Below, piece by piece: positions 9,151 through 18,253 of a stretch of DNA of 64,000 bases (the stretch's first letter is position 1; every line of letters begins with the position of its first letter). The notes under the pieces are model-generated. The model was given only the letters and a program-made list of their open reading frames with translations, ran no database searches and was not told the origin of the DNA. The translations under genes were made by a program, and so were the position numbers. Source of the DNA: Pseudomonadales bacterium (lineage in GTDB: Bacteria > Pseudomonadota > Gammaproteobacteria > Pseudomonadales > Azotimanducaceae); the NCBI GenBank assembly GCA_011525295.1, contig WTGV01000064.1, positions 1 through 64,000 of the forward strand, in the 5' to 3' direction.

Positions 9151-10239
9151 CTAATTTAGCAGAATTTGCTCTATCGTGGCTACGAATCTCTTGTTTTCTT
9201 CGGGAAGACCGATCGTAACTCGTAAGTGGTTCAGTAAATTGTAATTCGCAAGAGTTCGAACGAATATTCCTCGTTTCTTCAATCCTGTGTTAATTGGTGC
9301 TGCCTCACGACCGCAATTGAAAGTGATGAAGTTCGTTTGTGAATCAAGGTACTCTAGACCCATTCTTTCGAACTCTCGATAGAAGTAGGCTCGACCTGTC
9401 TCGTTCAACTCCAAACACTCTCTGACATAAACTCGGTCGTCGAACGCTGCTCCAGCCGCGGCCAGAGCTAAGCTATTGACATTGAACGGTGGACGAATCC
9501 GATTGAGCATCTCGCACATATTTTCCGATGATAAACCATACCCTACTCTCAGTCCGGCTAATCCATAAACCTTTGAAAACGTCCTAGTGAGAATGACGTT
9601 CGGATACTCTTGACAGAGTTGCCTACTATTCGGAAAACTAGAGTTGCGCACATATTCGCAGTAAGCTTCGTCCAATACGACCCAAATCCTTGGAGGTAAC
9701 GCATCGAGAAACGCTAGTAATTCTGCGTGTTCCGTATAAGTACCTAAGGGATTACCAGGATTGGTAATAAAAATCAGTCGAGTACTAGGGGTAATCGCAC
9801 CAAGCATCGCTGAGAGGTCTATCTTCCAATTTTTCGCTGAAACCGTGACTATCTTACCGTGTGCAGCGTAGACAAGGATTGGATATAGTGTGAAACAATA
9901 TTCATCAACTATAACCTCGGAATTTGGGGAAAGCGTAACTTTGGTGATAAGATCTAGAACGCCGCTGGAACCAGCACCGAGTGTGATCTGAAACACTGAT
10001 ATACCCAATCGCTCGGCTAATTGGGACTTCAATCGTAAGCCATCCGAATCGGGATAACGGTTGGTCGAGCATTGCGCTTCGTTTAGAGCTGCCAGCACTC
10101 TCGTACTTGGACCGTAAGGATTCTCGTTACAGGCTAACTGAAGAACTTCCTCGAATCCAGAATCTGGCTGCATCCCGACATTTAGCTTGGACAGGACGAA
10201 AGGAGGTAGTTTGGAAATGCTCTCGTTGACGTTGTTCAT
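9151..10239 (-). CDS. hisC: histidinol-phosphate/aromatic aminotransferase
   Basis: This is a PLP-dependent class I/II aminotransferase of 362 residues. NPGNPLG is at 160-166 and the cofactor lysine is in TFSKVYGLAG (Lys223). The N-terminal LACNENPYGPS segment (36-46) is diagnostic of HisC. In the gyrA-serC-hisC-cmk order of Pseudomonas-type genomes the enzyme often serves aromatic amino acid as well as histidine synthesis, but that is inference. The ATG at 10239 was chosen; a GTG at 10305 would add 22 residues unlike the family. The usual pheA and aroA neighbours are absent here. Confidence 0.9.
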   Translation of the reverse strand: MNNVNESISKLPPFVLSKLNVGMQPDSGFEEVLQLACNENPYGPSTRVLAALNEAQCSTNRYPDSDGLRLKSQLAERLGISVFQITLGAGSSGVLDLITKVTLSPNSEVIVDEYCFTLYPILVYAAHGKIVTVSAKNWKIDLSAMLGAITPSTRLIFITNPGNPLGTYTEHAELLAFLDALPPRIWVVLDEAYCEYVRNSSFPNSRQLCQEYPNVILTRTFSKVYGLAGLRVGYGLSSENMCEMLNRIRPPFNVNSLALAAAGAAFDDRVYVRECLELNETGRAYFYREFERMGLEYLDSQTNFITFNCGREAAPINTGLKKRGIFVRTLANYNLLNHLRVTIGLPEENKRFVATIEQILLN

Positions 10240-10338
10240 GATTTGTGAGTTGTGGCTCAGAAATAATTGCTGGAATACATGAACAATGCAAGGTCGCAGA
10301 GACACAGAGTACAGAGTCTCTGCCTCGGCACGAATCGC

Positions 10339-11409
10339 TTAGCTTTTCCGCTGCTCAAAGTCTGCTAAGAACTCTACTAAAGCATCAACGGCCTGCATCG
10401 GAACACCATTGTATAGGCTCGCACGAAATCCCCCTACGGCTCGATGCCCCTTTAAGTGATGGATACCTGCTTTTTCCGCCTCATCAAGCAATCGTTGGTT
10501 TAGAGCATCGTCAGTAAGTGTAAAAGTTACACTGACGGATGACCTAAAACGTGGTTCAATGACTGAACGATAGAGCGCACTTTCATCAATTAGATCGTAT
10601 AGTTTTTGCGATTTCAATTCGCATTGTGTTTGCATCTCTTTCACGCCCCCTTGTGCTGAGATCCAATCGAACATTAATCCAGCAATGTACCAAGCAAACG
10701 TGTTTGGTGTGTTAAACATTGATGTACTCTTGGCATGAGTCGCGTAGTTCAAATACTCTGACTCGTGCTCCTGAGGCTCACGACACAAATCTCTTCGAAC
10801 AATGACGATCGCTAATCCTGCTGGACCAAAATTCTTCTGCGCACAGGCATAGATTAACCCAAATCTGTGGACTTCCATAGGTCGGGTAAGAAAGTCTGAA
10901 GACGCGTCCGCCACGAGCGGCACGCTATCTGTAGCCGGAAACTCGTGATATTGGACCCCAGAAATAGTTTCATTAGTGGTGATGTAAAGGTATTTCGAAC
11001 TCGAGTACCGTGTCCAACTCGACTCAGCAGGAATATGATCGTGCGCAGATGCAACCGACTTCGCATCACGCAAGCGTGCGGCTTCTTGCAGCGCTTTCTG
11101 AGACCAGATACCGGTATCTACATATTCAACAATTTCGCCGGGTGCTGCTAAGTTGAGCGGAATCATGGTGAACTGTAGCCTAGCACCTCCTTGCAGGAAT
11201 AACACATGATAGTCTTCGCTAATGTAAAGCAATCGCCGTAATGAGTGTTCGGCGCGCGAAGCAATGTCCATGAACGCGCTCGAACGATGGCTAATTTCCA
11301 TTACGGACATGCCAGTACCGCGATAATCGAGAAGATCACGCTGAATTTCAGTCATGACATCCGTCGGAAGTGCCGCCGGGCCAGCCGAGAAATTGTGCGC
11401 TCGAGGCAT
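10339..11409 (-). CDS. serC: phosphoserine aminotransferase
   Basis: SerC makes phosphoserine from 3-phosphohydroxypyruvate and also acts in pyridoxal phosphate synthesis. The 356-residue protein starts with the family signature NFSAGPAALP and carries the PLP lysine in AQKNFGPAG (Lys192). The glycine-rich LFLQGGA segment is near 70. Length fits the family (about 360). It lies 26 nt after gyrA and 99 nt before hisC on the same strand, matching the gyrA-serC order of gammaproteobacteria. Confidence 0.96.
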   Translation of the reverse strand: MPRAHNFSAGPAALPTDVMTEIQRDLLDYRGTGMSVMEISHRSSAFMDIASRAEHSLRRLLYISEDYHVLFLQGGARLQFTMIPLNLAAPGEIVEYVDTGIWSQKALQEAARLRDAKSVASAHDHIPAESSWTRYSSSKYLYITTNETISGVQYHEFPATDSVPLVADASSDFLTRPMEVHRFGLIYACAQKNFGPAGLAIVIVRRDLCREPQEHESEYLNYATHAKSTSMFNTPNTFAWYIAGLMFDWISAQGGVKEMQTQCELKSQKLYDLIDESALYRSVIEPRFRSSVSVTFTLTDDALNQRLLDEAEKAGIHHLKGHRAVGGFRASLYNGVPMQAVDALVEFLADFEQRKS

Positions 11410-11435
11410 TAAAAAGTCAGAGGAATAACAAGACT

Positions 11436-14201
11436 CTAGCTATCTTCACCGGAATCAGATTCGAGCTCTGAGGATTCATCTTCCTCGCTGGCGGGTGTAT
11501 CCGTGGAGTCCTCGTCGATAGTCGGAATGTCGTCTTCAAAATGCGCAAGCGCGTCTTCGTGAATAACTGCAACACCAACCAAGCGGACACCGTCTTTGAG
11601 ATCTATTAGTTTTACTCCTACAGTTAGACGCCCTGACTTAGCAATTTGACTGACTGCAGTGCGCAATAGCACCCCACGATCATTGATAAACATAACTTCA
11701 TCTGAATCAAATACTTGGACCGCGCAAGTCAATCTCCCATTCCGTTCGGAGGGCTTTAATGCGTACACTCCACGAGTTGCACGATTCGTGCGTCTAAATA
11801 ACGAAAAATCAGAACACTTACCGTAACCAAACTCCGACGCACACAGTAAATAGCAATCTGGTTGTGGAACCACGAACGAGAGTACGTTGTCCTCGGTGCT
11901 TTGAAGTCGAATTCCCCGAACTCCTTGAGAATTACGCCCACTCGCGCGAACATCGGATTCTTTGAATCGCACGGCATATCCCGCAGATTGAACTAACATC
12001 AACTCCTGGTACCCATCCGTAATGTGTACCCCGATCAGCTCATCCTCCTCCTGCAGCGAAATTGCGATTTTTCCGAGCCTTCTAGGAATAGCAAATTCAT
12101 CCAATTTCGTACGTTTGATCAACCCTTTTGCAGTCGCCATACATACAAATCTGTTTTCAATCTCCTCTGGTACTGGAACGATCGCAGTGATTCGCTCGTC
12201 GGAGTGAATTTCGATCATATTGACCAACGGTTTTCCACGTGAGTTTCGACTCTCTTCTGGAATGTTGTAGACAGGAAGCCAGTAGACCCGACCCTTATTG
12301 GAAAAACACAATAACGTTGAGTGATTGTGTACGACGTGGACATGTTCTACATAGTCTCCGTCTTTTGTCGTGAGCGCAATCTTGCCGTGGCCACCGCGCC
12401 TTTGAGTCCCGTAAACACTGAGGGGTTGTACTTTTGCATACCCACCATGCGAAACAGTTAAAAGAACATACGTTGGAGTTATCAGGTCTGTGATCGAAAG
12501 ATCTTCGATGGAGGAGCGAATTTCCGTCCTACGTTCATCACCGTACTGTACGCGAATCTCAGTCAGCTCTTCTTTTACGACTTCATTCATACGTTCATCA
12601 GAATCGAGAATCTTTTGTAGTTCTTTGATGTTGTCAATAATCGACTCAAAATCTGCAATGAGCTTTTCGCGTTCCAAGCTCACGAGTCGTTGCAATTGCA
12701 TACTCAAGATCGCGTTGGCTTGGTCCATTGACAGACGGTAAGTTTCTTGTTCAACTTTGAATCCTAGGTCGGGTTCGATATCAAGACGTCGAGCAAGTTT
12801 CACATCGGCTCTACGAAGCAAAGCTCGAACATCCTCCACTCGTGCTTCCCGATCTCGGCTTGGCGAACTTTCCACACCATCTCGAAGCCACTCTCGATTA
12901 ATCAGAGCTTCACGAGCCACGTCAGATGACTTAGAACTCCTTATTAGCTCCACAATTTCGTCGATGTCTGCAAGGGCTACCGCCTGACCCTCCAGAGTGT
13001 GTGCGCGCTTGCGATCCTCTCGCAACTGATAAACTGTACGCCGAACGATGACTTCCCTTCGATGTCGAATAAATTCGACCAACATTTCCTTGAGGGTGAC
13101 GACTCGTGGTTGACCATCGACGAGTGCGACCGAGTTCACACTAAACGAAGTTTGCAACTGAGTTTGAGAGTAAAGGTTGTTGAGAACGATCTCACCCTTA
13201 TCACCCTTCTTCACTTCAATCACGACGCGAAGTCCATCCTTGCTAGATTCGTCTCGTAATTCTGCGATCCCGGTGATGCGTTGTTCGCGTACGAGCTGCG
13301 CTATCGACTCTACTAACTTCGCTTTGTTTAGTTGGAATGGAATTTCGGTGATTATGATCGACTCTCGTCCCGTTTTGTCGACTTCAACCGAGGCTCGTGC
13401 GCGAACTAATATTTGACCCCTACCCGTCTCGTATGCTTCATAGATTCCGGCGATTCCGTTGATTATCGCGGCAGTGGGAAAGTCTGGACCGCGCACGAAC
13501 TCCATGAGTTGCTTAGTGTTCAAACTGTCGTCATCGACTAACGCAATGCAAGCATCGACAACTTCACCAATATTGTGTGGCGGGATGTTTGTTGCCATCC
13601 CCACAGCTATGCCCTGAGCACCGTTAACTAATAAGTTCGGAATACGCGTAGGTAACACGACGGGCATTCGAAGGGTTTCGTCGTAATTGGGCATCATGTC
13701 CACGGTTTCTTTCCGCAAATCTGCGAGCATTTCTCCCGCGATCTTGGACATCCTTACTTCCGTGTATCGGCTAGCTGCCGCAGGATCACCATCTATTGAA
13801 CCGAAGTTGCCCTGGCCATCGATTAACGGATAACGCATCTTAAACTCTTGCGCCATGATGACAATCGTGTTGTAGATCGCGAGCTCACCGTGGGGGTGAT
13901 ATTTACCCATAACCTCGCCCGACACTCGTGCAGACTTCATCGGGGGCCGATCATGACGATTGTTGAGTTCATGCATCCCAAACAGACACCGCCGGTGCAC
14001 TGGCTTAAGACCATCTCGGATGTCGGGTAGAGCGCGACCGATAATCACGCTCATCGCATAGCCGAGATACGATTGGCGCATCTCGTCTTCGAGTTTTACG
14101 CGAGTGTATTTTGTGTCGGGGCGAGTCGTTGGAGTATTGTTTTCGTTGTTCCCTTCGTCAGTTCCTTCATCGGGACCATCGGAAGTGGTTTCATCCGTCA
14201 T
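11436..14201 (-). CDS. gyrA: DNA gyrase subunit A with resistance-type QRDR residues
   Basis: GyrA is the cleavage and wrapping subunit of gyrase. The 921-residue protein has the catalytic tyrosine in AASRYTEVR (Tyr146) and a six-bladed C-terminal domain with a GyrA box QRRGGHG, where the usual sixth Lys/Arg is His. The quinolone-resistance region reads HGELAIYN (104-111). Aligned to E. coli HGDSAVYD, this puts Leu107 at Ser83 and Asn111 at Asp87, the two classic resistance positions. Both ends carry acidic extensions (about 30 residues N-terminal and 40 C-terminal). The serC neighbour and the GyrA box exclude ParC. It is divergent from ubiG across 186 nt. Confidence 0.97.
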   Translation of the reverse strand: MTDETTSDGPDEGTDEGNNENNTPTTRPDTKYTRVKLEDEMRQSYLGYAMSVIIGRALPDIRDGLKPVHRRCLFGMHELNNRHDRPPMKSARVSGEVMGKYHPHGELAIYNTIVIMAQEFKMRYPLIDGQGNFGSIDGDPAAASRYTEVRMSKIAGEMLADLRKETVDMMPNYDETLRMPVVLPTRIPNLLVNGAQGIAVGMATNIPPHNIGEVVDACIALVDDDSLNTKQLMEFVRGPDFPTAAIINGIAGIYEAYETGRGQILVRARASVEVDKTGRESIIITEIPFQLNKAKLVESIAQLVREQRITGIAELRDESSKDGLRVVIEVKKGDKGEIVLNNLYSQTQLQTSFSVNSVALVDGQPRVVTLKEMLVEFIRHRREVIVRRTVYQLREDRKRAHTLEGQAVALADIDEIVELIRSSKSSDVAREALINREWLRDGVESSPSRDREARVEDVRALLRRADVKLARRLDIEPDLGFKVEQETYRLSMDQANAILSMQLQRLVSLEREKLIADFESIIDNIKELQKILDSDERMNEVVKEELTEIRVQYGDERRTEIRSSIEDLSITDLITPTYVLLTVSHGGYAKVQPLSVYGTQRRGGHGKIALTTKDGDYVEHVHVVHNHSTLLCFSNKGRVYWLPVYNIPEESRNSRGKPLVNMIEIHSDERITAIVPVPEEIENRFVCMATAKGLIKRTKLDEFAIPRRLGKIAISLQEEDELIGVHITDGYQELMLVQSAGYAVRFKESDVRASGRNSQGVRGIRLQSTEDNVLSFVVPQPDCYLLCASEFGYGKCSDFSLFRRTNRATRGVYALKPSERNGRLTCAVQVFDSDEVMFINDRGVLLRTAVSQIAKSGRLTVGVKLIDLKDGVRLVGVAVIHEDALAHFEDDIPTIDEDSTDTPASEEDESSELESDSGEDS

Positions 14202-14387
14202 ATATAGTTTTTATATTCTTAAAATAGCGAAGTTTAAACTTAATATTGTAATGAAAAGTCAGTGTTCAATGCACTCAATTCTCGACAATACTAACAAATA
14301 ATTTGCATGCATTGATTTTCTAGTATGGTTCGTGCGGTTTGCTTTGATCGTCAAATTGACTGGAACACAAGAATGAAGGACAAATAA

Positions 14388-15095
14388 ATGGTTATTGATG
14401 CCGAAGAAGTCGCGAAATTTGACGAAATCGCGCCTAGTTGGTGGAATACTGATTCTGAAGTTAGTCCCTTACATGATATCAACCCGCTCAGAGTACGTTT
14501 TGTATCTGATCGAGTCCTAGTTCGCGGTAAGGAAATATTAGATGTAGGATGTGGCGGAGGGATCTTGTCCGAGCGCATCGGGTTGATGGGAGGATATGTC
14601 ACCGGAATTGACCCCGCGAAAAGGACTATTCAGGTCGCAAAGTTGCATGCTATTGAATCCGGCATTGACAATCGCGTCAAGTATCTTTGCACGACGGCAG
14701 AGGATCTTGTATCGGAGAAACGTGAATGTTTCGATATAGTGATTGCGATGGAAACATTGGAACACGTTCTCGATCCAGCAGAAACGATTCAAGCACTAGC
14801 CGATCTTTGCAAACCGCAGGGAGCCGTTTTTGTCGCTACTATAAACAAAACATTCCAGGCTTATCTTCTCGCGATCGTTGCCGCGGAATACGTCCTTAAT
14901 GCAATTCCTCGGGGTACCCATGACTACGAGAAATTTCAACGTCCGTCGGACATTGCGAGAGCGATGCGGAACGCGGGTCTAATTGTGAAAGAGTGCGCCG
15001 GGTTTAGCTACAACCCGTTCACCAGACATGCACAATTGAGTAACGATGTAAACGTAAATTATGTGATACATGCTGAAAAGCCTAAGGCCCAGTAA
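14388..15095 (+). CDS. ubiG: ubiquinone O-methyltransferase UbiG
   Basis: UbiG performs both O-methylations in ubiquinone synthesis using S-adenosylmethionine. The 235-residue protein opens with FDEIAPSWWN (11-20), a UbiG signature, and has SAM motif I LDVGCGGGIL at 51-60. Its length matches E. coli UbiG (240). AAGGA at 14376-14380 precedes the ATG by seven nt. The last 26 nt overlap the start of yciK, as in a tight operon; in Pseudomonas mupP lies between the two, and it is missing here. Confidence 0.96.
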   Translation: MVIDAEEVAKFDEIAPSWWNTDSEVSPLHDINPLRVRFVSDRVLVRGKEILDVGCGGGILSERIGLMGGYVTGIDPAKRTIQVAKLHAIESGIDNRVKYLCTTAEDLVSEKRECFDIVIAMETLEHVLDPAETIQALADLCKPQGAVFVATINKTFQAYLLAIVAAEYVLNAIPRGTHDYEKFQRPSDIARAMRNAGLIVKECAGFSYNPFTRHAQLSNDVNVNYVIHAEKPKAQ

Positions 15096-15840
15096 AACGT
15101 ATAAACCGGATTCCGAACTTCTCGCTAACCGAACGATTCTCGTTACAGGAGCCGGGGATGGAATCGGCCGCGTCGCCGCGATCGCTTATGCAAAGCACGG
15201 TGCGAGTCTCATCCTACTTGGACGAACACGACAAAAATTAGATTCAGTCCACGATGAAATCGCCGAACAAACAGGGCAAGAGTCTTTGATTATTCCCGTC
15301 GATTTAGCACACTTTGATGCTAATTCAGCGGTTGAACTAAAACGAGGTCTTCAGAGCGAATATTCACGCCTAGATGGCATCCTTCACAATGCATCGATCC
15401 TAGGTCCTAAAACAAAAATAGAAGACTACCCCTACGCTGAATGGATGCAAGTATTCCAAGTTAACCTTCATTCCGCTTACCTGATTACACAGGCTTTAGT
15501 TCCCTTGCTTCGAAACGCACCTGATGCATCCATCGTGTTTACATCTTCTGGGGTTGGGCACCGTGGTAGGGCTTACTGGGGAGCTTACTCGCTGACAAAA
15601 TTCGCTACCGAAGGACTAACTCAAGTGCTCGCAGATGAACTGAGCGAGGCTAGCAACATTCGCGTGAATTCATTGAATCCTGGCGCGACACGTACGTCAA
15701 TGCGCGCTCAGGCTTTTCCGTCAGAAGATCCTAATACTCTCCCTACCCCAGCGGATCACATGCCCTTGTACTTGTACTTGATGGGACCAGATTCAAAAGG
15801 AAAAACAGGAAATGCATTCAACGTGCATGATTGGGTTTGA
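15070..15840 (+). CDS. yciK: YciK-type short-chain dehydrogenase
   Basis: This NAD(P)-dependent SDR of 256 residues has cofactor motif TGAGDGIG at 26-33, catalytic Ser160, Tyr173 and Lys177 (YSLTK), and ILHNA at about 104-108. It resembles E. coli YciK throughout, including the GAYSLTKFATEG region. The true substrate is unknown even in E. coli. It overlaps ubiG by 26 nt and ends 25 nt from the convergent rluB. The role in ubiquinone metabolism suggested by position is inference. Confidence 0.92.
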   Translation: MLKSLRPSKTYKPDSELLANRTILVTGAGDGIGRVAAIAYAKHGASLILLGRTRQKLDSVHDEIAEQTGQESLIIPVDLAHFDANSAVELKRGLQSEYSRLDGILHNASILGPKTKIEDYPYAEWMQVFQVNLHSAYLITQALVPLLRNAPDASIVFTSSGVGHRGRAYWGAYSLTKFATEGLTQVLADELSEASNIRVNSLNPGATRTSMRAQAFPSEDPNTLPTPADHMPLYLYLMGPDSKGKTGNAFNVHDWV

Positions 15841-15865
15841 TCCTCAATTTACAGGTTTGAGTTAA

Positions 15866-16696
15866 CTAAGAAGGGTTTAAATCGAGACCCGGATAGTCGA
15901 TCAGACAGCTCTCTCTTTTCTCAGACTTTGGGTGGGACAAAGGCTTGAAGTCGACACCCAACCATCGCTTTAAAGCACAAACATCTGACCCAGAAACTTC
16001 TAAGTAATTCCCGACTCTGAGTCTCGTTGGTAGTATCACTGGACCAAACCGAACGCGCTTCAAACGTGACACCGATAAACCTAACCGCTCAAATACTCGT
16101 CGAATTTCTCGATTTCTACCTTCCATAAGTACGACGTGATACCAATGGTTCGAACCTGTTCCACCATAGTATTGAATGTCACTAAACCGATGAAGAACGC
16201 CCTCTAGTTCAACCCCCTCGAGACATGCTTTTAGTTGTTCTTCCGTTAGCGTGCCAAAAACACGGACCGCATATTCGCGATCGATCACAAAAGAAGGATG
16301 CATTAACCGGTGCGCTAATAGTCCATTATTTGTAAAGAGCAACAGTCCACTTGTTGCCACGTCTAGGCGACCTACAGATATCCAACGTTGATTATTTAGC
16401 TTCGGTAGCTGATCGAATACCGTTACTCGATGCTGAAAGTCCCGCTTTCTTGAAACAATCTGTCCAGGTGCTTTATTCATGATCAATACGCGGGCTTGCG
16501 TGCTGCTATCAATTTTGGCGATTCGTTTGCCATTGAATTCAACGCGATCGGATACTCCAATTCGCTGACCTTGGTGAGCGATTTTTCCATTGACGGTTAC
16601 TTGCCCATCGAGTATGCAACGTTCCATTTCTCGACGGGATCCTAGGCCGCGGTCGGCAAGGAACTTTTGTAACTTTTGAGTAGGTTGATCGCTCAA
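15866..16696 (-). CDS. rluB: 23S rRNA pseudouridine synthase RluB
   Basis: RluB modifies U2605 of 23S rRNA (E. coli numbering). The protein has an N-terminal S4 RNA-binding domain (about 5-65, with GLGSRREMERCI) and the RsuA-family catalytic motif GRLDVATSG at 109-117, plus MNKAPG and EGRNREIRR. I chose the TTG at 16696 because GAGG overlaps the scpB stop (16708-16705) eight nt upstream and the product then begins like known RluB proteins (276 residues). A TTG at 16771 would add 25 residues inside scpB. It ends a run with scpA and scpB, the usual gammaproteobacterial order. Confidence 0.92.
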   Translation of the reverse strand: MSDQPTQKLQKFLADRGLGSRREMERCILDGQVTVNGKIAHQGQRIGVSDRVEFNGKRIAKIDSSTQARVLIMNKAPGQIVSRKRDFQHRVTVFDQLPKLNNQRWISVGRLDVATSGLLLFTNNGLLAHRLMHPSFVIDREYAVRVFGTLTEEQLKACLEGVELEGVLHRFSDIQYYGGTGSNHWYHVVLMEGRNREIRRVFERLGLSVSRLKRVRFGPVILPTRLRVGNYLEVSGSDVCALKRWLGVDFKPLSHPKSEKRESCLIDYPGLDLNPS

Positions 16697-16706
16697 GTCA
16701 GCGGCC

Positions 16707-17351
16707 TCAGTCAGTGCTGGGATCGCGGGAGCTCTTGGTGTCAGAAGTTTCTTTAGTTGAGTCCGAGTCAAGATTAGGTAGCCCTTCGATGCCTAACTCG
16801 GTAACATGCATTGATAGCTCGTCAGCTTCTTGTAGCTCTGGAAGCTCGTCTAAGGATCGGAGTCCAAAATAGTCAAGAAACGTAGCAGTCGTTCCGTAAG
16901 TCATCGGTCGTCCAGGTGAATTTCTAGTACCTAGTTCTTTTACCCAACCACGATCCATGAGGTTTCGAATGGTGTTGGTGTTTACACTGACACCACGAAT
17001 CTGTTCAATTTCGCCACGGGTGATCGGTTGTCGATAGGCGATTAAAACCAATGTTTCCAGGGTCGCACGAGAGTACTTCCGAGGTCTTTGTCGTAACAAC
17101 TTAGCAACCCAAGAGCTCATGTCAGCTCCAATCTGGAGTCGAAAACCCGATTTCACTTCCGTCAATTCGTAGGGTCGTGTTTCGCAGTCTTGTTCGATCA
17201 AATAGAGAGCACGAGGCACGAGTTCTAATAACTCCTGCTGCTTTTCCGGATCGTCTTCAATCACATTAATAATCTGTTGCTGGGTGAGCGGACTTTCCGA
17301 CACCAGTAGCAAGGTTTCTACGATCCGTTTAACTTCGGTTATCGCTAGCAC
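16707..17351 (-). CDS. scpB: segregation and condensation protein B
   Basis: ScpB is the winged-helix kite subunit that joins ScpA and Smc in the condensin complex. The 214-residue protein shows two winged-helix domains and the family motif LVLIAYRQPITRGEIEQIRG. The start is GTG at 17351, preceded by a 92-nt gap after scpA. The C-terminal 35 residues are acidic and Ser/Asp-rich. The acid tail and length fit the family. Confidence 0.93.
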   Translation of the reverse strand: MLAITEVKRIVETLLLVSESPLTQQQIINVIEDDPEKQQELLELVPRALYLIEQDCETRPYELTEVKSGFRLQIGADMSSWVAKLLRQRPRKYSRATLETLVLIAYRQPITRGEIEQIRGVSVNTNTIRNLMDRGWVKELGTRNSPGRPMTYGTTATFLDYFGLRSLDELPELQEADELSMHVTELGIEGLPNLDSDSTKETSDTKSSRDPSTD

Positions 17352-17443
17352 AACATGGAGCTAATGAGCTCCATCCCTCCCCAAGTCTTCTGTTGTCGTT
17401 TCGAAAATTCGAGACTCCTCTGTTCGGTGCAAAGTAGCGGGTA

Positions 17444-18253
17444 TCAAGTCGCTGAAGCTGTCCCACCAAGGAAAATTGGTGCAAATTGTTCGTGTTGTAC
17501 TAACACAATATGGCCCGTCTTAACTAGCTCTAATACCGCTAGAAAGGTGACGACCACAAGTTCTTTGTTCTCGATTTCGCCAAGAAACTCCTGAAATGAA
17601 ACAAAATCGGCTGACCCAAGAACTGTCTGAAGAATGAATTCCATACGTTCCTCAACCGATAAAGGCTCAGGACTGACTTCATAGTCTTGAATTAATCGGA
17701 CACGGTCTAGAATATCGCTGAATGCGAGTAATAACTCGCGCATCTCTACAGGTACAGGAGCAACTTTAACCAGTTGTTCGTCATAAGATGCGTGAATTGG
17801 GAACACATCCCTGTCCATACGCGGTAATTGATCTAGCTCGCCTGCAGCGTTTTTGAACGTCTCGTAATCCAATAAGCGGCGGACGAGTTCGGCCCGCGGA
17901 TCAGTTTCCTCTTCCTCTTCTTCGTGTGCTCGAGGTAGTAGCATGCTCGACTTAATTTGAGCTAATGTTGCTGACATTACTAAATAGTCCCCAGCTAACT
18001 CCAACCGCATGGTTGTCATCATGTCGATGTATGCCATATATTGCTTTGTGACTTCTGCAATGGGAATATCCAAAATGTCTAAGTTTTGCCGTCGTATGAG
18101 GTAAAGCAACAAATCTAATGGTCCGGTGAAGGCTTGTAGTATGACTACGAGAGCATCCGGCGGAATGTACAAATCTTCCGGTATTAAATCTCGATCGTAG
18201 GTCGGCGTCTTTTCCGTCGAAAGATCTTGAGTGGACTTAATTTCTGTGTTCAT
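17444..18253 (-). CDS. scpA: segregation and condensation protein A
   Basis: ScpA is the kleisin that bridges Smc heads. The 269-residue protein contains the N-terminal family segment FTGPLDLLLYLIRRQNLDI (about 38-57) and a C-terminal winged helix. An acidic EEEEE stretch lies mid-protein at the usual linker. Its ATG overlaps the trpS stop codon (ATGA), implying coupled translation. scpB follows. Confidence 0.95.
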   Translation of the reverse strand: MNTEIKSTQDLSTEKTPTYDRDLIPEDLYIPPDALVVILQAFTGPLDLLLYLIRRQNLDILDIPIAEVTKQYMAYIDMMTTMRLELAGDYLVMSATLAQIKSSMLLPRAHEEEEEETDPRAELVRRLLDYETFKNAAGELDQLPRMDRDVFPIHASYDEQLVKVAPVPVEMRELLLAFSDILDRVRLIQDYEVSPEPLSVEERMEFILQTVLGSADFVSFQEFLGEIENKELVVVTFLAVLELVKTGHIVLVQHEQFAPIFLGGTASAT

